A stretch of DNA of 64,000 bases from Nematostella vectensis (lineage: Eukaryota; Cnidaria; Anthozoa; Actiniaria; Edwardsiidae). The notes under the pieces are model-generated. The model had not been told where the DNA came from. It worked only from the letters and a program-made list of their open reading frames with translations, and did not search any database. The first letter of the stretch is position 1, and the number at the start of each line of letters is the position of its first letter. The stretch covers positions 15,186,494 to 15,250,493 of the forward strand of contig NC_064040.1 in NCBI RefSeq assembly GCF_932526225.1. Direction: 5' to 3'. Positions 58,487 through 64,000 of this stretch are shown here, piece by piece. The translations under genes were made by a program, and so were the position numbers.

Positions 58487-60157
58487 ATGGGGCGCAGTGC
58501 TGTTAGCGAGGGCGCTGAAATTCTGCAAAGGAAGACTGGAAAACGACATGCTGAAATCAATGATAACAAAGACGTTACCGCGTCAAAAGAGATTCCAGAA
58601 ATGAATCATCCAGCATCGAAAGGGGTTGTTGCATCGAAAAGGCTTCCAACACGGAAAGGGATTCCTTCCAAATTTCAGAAGTTTATGTTTGTGTTATCAA
58701 ACATTCGCTTCATCATAGAATGTTTGATTTGTAACGCTCTTGTTCTGATGATCGCCCCTTACGTTTTCCCGGTTATCATGGTATATTTTATCCTCAAGAA
58801 GATCGAGCAATATGTGGAACACTGGAGATATCGGGCCACCCCTGTAGGTGGCGAGGACGCGCTCTGGCTGCAGGACTCGGAAACCAACAGACTGATCATT
58901 ACTTCGATCGTGTTCGTGAACCGCCCGGGAGACATGAAGACCGCAATGTCAGAGTTCCGTGAAGTAGTCAGGACGAGGCTTGTCGATTCCAGGAATTCGA
59001 AGGGAGAGCTTAGTTTTCCAAGGGCGCGTAAAATGGTTCGGCCCGGTTACTTTCAGTACTTTTTCCAGGATGACCCGGACTTTGACATAGAGGATCACGT
59101 GTTTAAATACCAGGGGGACCCCCCAAAGTCAAAACAGGAACTAGAGGCCATTGTTTCAGAAATGTACAGTAAGCCATTTCCGGAGGGAAAATCCCCCTGG
59201 TATTTCTGCTGTGTTCCAACTGATTATGGTGACAAAAGTGTTGCAGCTATTTTTAGAATGCACCATTGTATGGCTGATGGTGTATCCCTGTCCAGGCTTT
59301 TGACCAGGGTATTGCCAGATCATTACACTCCTCAAAAGGAAGCCAGGAAGTTTTCATCTTCTGAGCGTGGTTTGATGACAGCGAAAGGATTTTTCATAAT
59401 GACCAGGACTGTGATCGCCTTGTTGATGAGTTTCGCTGATCGTTCCATTGTCCATGGTAAGGATTTGAAAGGGAAAAAGAAATGTGTCTGGTCTGAACCA
59501 TTTGACCTGAATATAGTGAAGCAGATAAAAAGTAAGACTGGGACAACAGTCAATGATGTGTTGATGGCCTGTCTCTCCTTGGCAATCCGCCGCTATTTCC
59601 AGAAAAGGGGGATAAACAACCCAGAGGATTTCACCTCTTCAATTCCTGTTGATGTTGGCAAACCTACAAAGGAAACAGTCTTCCAGAACAAGTTTGCTGT
59701 TGTTTTTATGAAGTTGCCAGTTAGTCATAATGGTATCTTGGAAACTCTATTTGAAACAAAGAGACGCATGGATGTGTTGAAGATGTCTGGGGAACCAATA
59801 GCAATGGCCTACAGCATGGCGATGTCTACTGAATTCCTTCCAGAATTCCTGGTCAAACCTTTAGCCAGCTTCATTGCCAGCAAGGCAAGCTGTGTCCTTT
59901 CCAATGTTCCTGGTCCACAGTATCACATGTCAGTCAGTGGCAACCCTGTCCAGGCACTGACGTTTTGGCCACCACAGAGAAGTAACATAGGAATTGGCTT
60001 ATCCATATTCTCATATGCGGGCCAGGTAGTGGTTGGAGCTGACGGTGACCATGAAATCATGAGTGACCCTGAACTTGTTACTGTGTTGTTTGGAGAAGTC
60101 TTACAGGAAATGGCTTTGCATGTACTGGGTACAAAAATACAGCAACCAGTTTACTAG
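58487..60157 (+). CDS. Wax ester synthase/diacylglycerol acyltransferase-like (WSD1 family)
   Basis: A single uninterrupted frame encodes 556 residues. The ATG at 58487 has a good context (GAA ATG GGG). Residues 259-265, HHCMADG, are the catalytic HHxxxDG motif of acyl-CoA-dependent O-acyltransferases. NDVLMACLSLAIRRY (from residue 356) and LSNVPGP are the other hallmarks of the WS/DGAT family, which makes wax esters or triacylglycerol from fatty alcohols or diacylglycerol and acyl-CoA. A hydrophobic stretch near residues 75-105 (LICNALVLMIAPYVFPVIMV) should anchor it in the ER or lipid-droplet membrane. The basic N-terminus of about 60 residues precedes it. Every multi-exon gene in this window has introns and this one has none in its coding part, so it may be a retrocopy or an ancestral single-exon gene. 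Substrate choice cannot be read. Confidence 0.92.
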   Translation: MGRSAVSEGAEILQRKTGKRHAEINDNKDVTASKEIPEMNHPASKGVVASKRLPTRKGIPSKFQKFMFVLSNIRFIIECLICNALVLMIAPYVFPVIMVYFILKKIEQYVEHWRYRATPVGGEDALWLQDSETNRLIITSIVFVNRPGDMKTAMSEFREVVRTRLVDSRNSKGELSFPRARKMVRPGYFQYFFQDDPDFDIEDHVFKYQGDPPKSKQELEAIVSEMYSKPFPEGKSPWYFCCVPTDYGDKSVAAIFRMHHCMADGVSLSRLLTRVLPDHYTPQKEARKFSSSERGLMTAKGFFIMTRTVIALLMSFADRSIVHGKDLKGKKKCVWSEPFDLNIVKQIKSKTGTTVNDVLMACLSLAIRRYFQKRGINNPEDFTSSIPVDVGKPTKETVFQNKFAVVFMKLPVSHNGILETLFETKRRMDVLKMSGEPIAMAYSMAMSTEFLPEFLVKPLASFIASKASCVLSNVPGPQYHMSVSGNPVQALTFWPPQRSNIGIGLSIFSYAGQVVVGADGDHEIMSDPELVTVLFGEVLQEMALHVLGTKIQQPVY

Positions 60158-60314
60158 GAGTTAACTGAATGATTTGAGGTAAACTTGTCATAGGCGAGAG
60201 ATTGGGGAGCCAGTATTTCACCATTTACTTCCACTCAGGCTACCTGTATGTAGAAAGTACTCTATTCTGATGCAACAGGGTTTCAGTGATTGGTTAGTGA
60301 GGACTAACTGATAT

Positions 60315-60419
60315 CAGGCCCATACCCGGGTTGGTACACACACACAACAGCCAAAAGTCCACTTTTGGTTCGCAATAGACATGCTATTTTTAGACAAAAC
60401 AACCCTCGGTACGGGCCTG
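60315..60419. mobile_element. MITE with CAGGCCCGTACCC-type termini, copy 2
   Basis: The ends CAGGCCCATACCCGGG and CCCTCGGTACGGGCCTG are inverted and match the family at 49838-50153. The flanking direct repeat GATAT (60310-60314 and 60420-60424) is a perfect 5-bp target duplication. The copy is only 105 bp and lies in the acyltransferase 3' UTR. Confidence 0.8.
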
Positions 60420-60525
60420 GATATGATATTATAGGGGCTGTGATAGTGCCCCTCTAAAAAGTATTAAAAAAATATTTTCATAAGAATTAGTAATATAAGT
60501 TGATTAAAATATGTAATTTAATTAT

Positions 60526-60531
60526 AATAAA
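60526..60531 (+). terminator. Candidate acyltransferase poly(A) signal
   Basis: AATAAA lies 369 bases after the stop, in AT-rich 3' sequence. It is the first canonical hexamer seen downstream of the stop. Confidence 0.45.
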
Positions 60532-60969
60532 CACCATCTTTCATAATAAAAAAGTAACCTTTAAATCTCTATTATCTGAATAAGATCAGAAGATAAAAAA
60601 AAGAGATCAGAAGAAGTATAGAACTTTCTTTGTATCAGAATTAGATACTAGGAAGAAGTTTAATTTTAATAAGTACACATCCAGGTTGATATTTATATTT
60701 GACAGACAAATATCTGATTAAAGAAAAACCCAATCCATCTTATAAGCTGAATTATGGTAAGAGTCCCCACCCTAAATCAATTGGCAATGCAAATGAGAGA
60801 GGTGGGGGAGATGAGTAAAAACAAAAAGGGGTGAATGTGTGTGAGGAGGGGGTGGGGGTCCATGAAGACTAGTTTCTATATTTTAAAACAAAGATTTTTA
60901 AGATCCTTTAAAACAAGTGATTAATAATTTCTCCATATATACCAATATCTATAATGATTCATAATTCAT

Positions 60970-62285
60970 ACAGTTCACAGAACAGAGCAAGTAACACTGT
61001 ACACAACACACAGTACATGCTACACACAATACAGAACAAGTAACACTGTACACAACACACACAGTACATGCTACACACAATACAGAACAAGTAACACTGT
61101 ACACAACACACAGTACATGCTACACAATACAGAACAAGTAACACTGTACACAACACACACAGTACATGCTACACACAATACAGAACAAGTAACACTGTAC
61201 ACAACACACACAGTACATGCTACACAATGCAGAACAAGTAACACTGTACACAACACACACAGTACATGCTACACACAATACAGAACAAGTAACACTGTAC
61301 ACAACACACACTACATGCTACACACAATACAGAACAAGTAACACTGTACACAACAAACATAGTACATGCTACACACAATACAGAACAAGTAACACTGTAC
61401 ACAACACACACAGTACATGCTACACAATACAGAACAAGTAACACTGTACACAACACACACAGGACATGCTACACACAATACAGAACAAGTAACACTGTAC
61501 ACAACACACACTACATGCTACACACAATACAGAACAAGTAACACTGTACACAACAAACATAGTACATGCTACACACAATACAGAACAAGTAACACTGTAC
61601 ACAACACACACAGTACATGCTACACAATACAGAACAAGTAACACTGTACACAACACACACAGGACATGCTACACACAATACAGAACAAGTAACACTGTAC
61701 ACAACACACACAGTACATGCTACACAATACAGAACAAGTAACACTGTACACAATAAACACAGTACATGCTACACACAATACAGAACAAGTAACACTGTAC
61801 ACAACACACACAGTACATGCTACACACAATACAGAACAAGTAACACTGTACACAACACACACAGTACATGCTACACACAATACAGAACAAGTAACACTGT
61901 ACACAACACACACAGTACATGCTACACACAATACAGAACAAGTAACACTGTACACAACACACACAGTACATGCTACACACAATACAGAACAAGTAACACT
62001 GTACACACCACACAGTACATGCTACACAATACAGAACAAGTAACACTGTACACAACACACACAGTACATGCTACACACAATACAGAACAAGTAACACTGT
62101 ACACAACACACACAGTACATGCTACACACAATACAGAACAAGTAACACTGTACACAACACACACAGTACATGCTACACACAATACAGAACAAGTAACACT
62201 GTACACAACACACACAGTACATGCTACACACAATACAGAACAAGTAACACTGTACACAACACACACAGTACATGCTACACAACGC
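60970..62285 (+). repeat. 49/51-bp satellite array
   Basis: About 26 copies of a unit read as CAGTACATGCTACACACAAT, ACAGAACAAGTAACACTG and TACACAACACACA. Spacing alternates between 51 and about 49 bases because of CA-dinucleotide slippage. Long frames on both strands are artefacts of the repeat. Short higher-order blocks recur (61330-61530 and 61530-61730 are near-identical). Confidence 0.95.
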
Positions 62286-62394
62286 ATACGATACGCCAAC
62301 GGCTCTGACAAAGCACACATCTCATAATTTACATGGCATACAAAATGAAAAGTACATTACGTACACGGTAGGCAAAGCAGTACATAACAAAAAC

Positions 62395-62815
62395 AATAAA
62401 GCTCACAAAACGCGCTTGGCGCACACAACAAGACCATAATATAAAGCTAACAATGCGCGCTTGGCGCACATAACACGACCATGATATAAAGCTCACAAAA
62501 CGCGCTTGGCGCGCACAACACGACCATGATATAAAGCTCACAAAACGCGCTTGGCGCACACAACACGACCATGATATAAAGCTCACAAAACGCGCTTGGC
62601 GCGCACAACACGACCATGATATCAAGCTCACAAAACGCGCTTGGCGCACACAACACGACCATGATATAAAGCTCACAAAACGCGCTTGGCGCACACAACA
62701 CGACCATGATATAAAGCTCAGATAACGCGCTTGGCGCACACAACACGACCATGATATAAAGCTAACAATGCGCGCTTGGCGCACACAACACCACCATGAT
62801 ATAAAGCTAGCACAA
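62395..62815 (+). repeat. 45-bp tandem array, frame-preserving
   Basis: Nine copies of AAGCTCACAAAACGCGCTTG followed by GCGCACACAACACGACCATG and ATATA. As 45 is a multiple of three, the minus strand stays open for 164 codons with a 15-residue period (FVSFISWSCCVRQAR). No start, splice or homology evidence supports translation. Confidence 0.92.
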
Positions 62816-63681
62816 AACGACATTCAAAACGCATGCAAGTTTAATTGTCGCAAAGGCTTGTTGCATTTATTTAAACGGTCTGCGCAAAATTCACACAACG
62901 CATACGATGGACAATACAAGTGAACAATAAGCGAGCTTCCGTCTTTTTGTATTATTTATTGAAGTTCAGCACTTTTATCCTTACAATAGTTGATTTTGTC
63001 TTACTACACACAAGATGAGGTAGAGTGCCGTGCGTCTCAGAAATAGGCCTGTTCCCAGGATTTGATTACGGAGAAGGAGGGGGGGGGGGGTAGTATTTGA
63101 AAATCATTCAGCAAAAAATACCAGCTATACCCCTAAGCCAGATAGGAACTGTTTGATTTAGTATTTGCTTCGCTTAGAAGGCAATAAATCAGTGGCAGAA
63201 ATGTGAATTCTTGGTCCTAACGCCGCTGTATCAACGATACTCGTGCAATTAAAAAATTACATCGAACGACTATGATTTTCAAATTACAATTTTTCTTTTC
63301 TTTAAATATCTATACCTCCCTACCCACTACCTCCTTCCTAATCTTCCCATTCACCCTATACGCCATGGTAAGAACAATTGCATCACTATCCAGGGCACTC
63401 CTTTTAATCCAACTCCACTCACTGTAACATTATCCCCATAATGACCCTCTCGCCCTCACCCCTGCCACCTACCTCTACCCGTATCACAACCATTATCCCC
63501 CTTTTATGTCCCCCTTCTCCCCAGGTGCCATGGTACGAATACCCGCTTTTAACCAAAAACTTGGCTAACTGTATGTGCGATAGAAAAAGTTTCTAGATGG
63601 ATCTATTGGTTATTACCAGAGCTAAGGATGCCGATTTGAAGTAACCGAACTGAACCGTGGTCAGTGAATTACTACTGTTGG
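62816..63681. other. No gene seen
   Basis: This is mostly unique sequence between two tandem arrays, with a decayed piece of the CAGGCCCGTACCC MITE family at about 63045-63090 next to a G run, and a C/T-rich stretch at 63310-63520. No exon was recognised. Confidence 0.45.
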
Positions 63682-64000
63682 CCCCAATAGCCACCAATAC
63701 CATCATCATAAATACCACTAACACACGACTACACCACCATTGACCCCAATAGCCACCAATACCATCATCATAAATACCACTAACACACGACTACACCACC
63801 ATTGGCCCCAATAGCCACCAATACCATCATCATAAATACCACTAACACACGACTACACCACCATTGACCCCAATAGCCACCAATACCATCATCATAAATA
63901 CCACTAACACACGACTACACCACCATTGACCCCAATAGCCACCAATACCATCATCATAAATACCACTAACACACGACTACACCACCATTGACCCCAATAG
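63682..64000 (+). repeat. 62-bp tandem array at the right edge
   Basis: Units start at 63682, 63744, 63806, 63868, 63930 and 63992, exactly 62 bp apart: CCCCAATAGCCACCAATACC, ATCATCATAAATACCACTAA and CACACGACTACACCACCATTG. The array continues past the window, so its full size is unknown. Confidence 0.95.

Noticed and set aside
61117-62327. Open frames on both strands up to 236 codons
   Set aside because: They are produced by the 49/51-bp satellite. The protein is a low-complexity repeat on either strand and both strands are open at once.
62329-62823. 164-codon minus-strand frame with a 15-residue repeat
   Set aside because: The period (45 bp) is a multiple of three, so the frame stays open by arithmetic. 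There is no promoter, start context or homology.
60970-63999. A CRISPR array
   Set aside because: The repeats are contiguous or differ only by slippage, with no unique spacers, and the window is eukaryotic.

Overview
The window is nuclear DNA from an animal: genes are split into many short exons with GT-AG introns, and the recognisable proteins are metazoan families. The repeat-rich, AT-leaning sequence, the many small transposons and the mixture of conserved orthologues suggest an early-branching animal, most likely an anthozoan cnidarian (sea anemone or coral). That placement is inference, not proof.

Layout. 1-4.9 kb: first coding exon of a CNRIP1-like gene (minus) and dispersed repeats. 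4.98-6.32 kb: a complete two-exon Rolling stone-family membrane protein (minus). 6.3-10.2 kb: intergenic with small inverted-repeat transposons. 10.25-15.79 kb: a complete four-exon monocarboxylate-transporter-like gene (plus). 15.8-22.6 kb: a repeat block holding a TTAA-type terminal-inverted-repeat element, five 221-bp tandem copies of a LINE reverse-transcriptase tail, a large inverted-repeat element with a nested 1,000-bp piggyBac-type insertion, and a tRNA-derived SINE. 23.5-28.3 kb: an unidentified four-exon gene (minus), head-to-head with the next gene. 28.73-46.99 kb: selenoprotein N (plus, 13 coding exons). 47.66-57.86 kb: AP5M1, the mu subunit of adaptor complex 5 (minus, 14 coding exons), tail-to-tail with SELENON. 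58.49-60.16 kb: an intronless wax-ester-synthase/DGAT-like acyltransferase (plus), head-to-head with AP5M1. 60.9-64 kb: three satellite-like tandem arrays.

The main locus is SELENON. The in-frame selenocysteine UGA lies at 39140-39142, one base before a splice donor. A strong hairpin matching the selenocysteine redefinition element lies at the start of the next exon (42478-42519). A SECIS stem-loop follows the stop codon (46920-46992). The intron between UGA and hairpin is almost entirely a minisatellite. Its unit copies that intron's own 3' splice site plus the first codons of the next exon, giving dozens of decoy acceptors and copies of the left arm of the hairpin. A second SELENON intron carries a 5.07-kb TTAA-flanked DNA transposon with intact terminal repeats and two convergent, intron-containing genes: a 733-aa transposase-like protein and an unrecognised 125-aa protein.

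All splice structures were derived by hand from GT-AG sites, phase continuity and similarity remembered from known families. No alignment was run.
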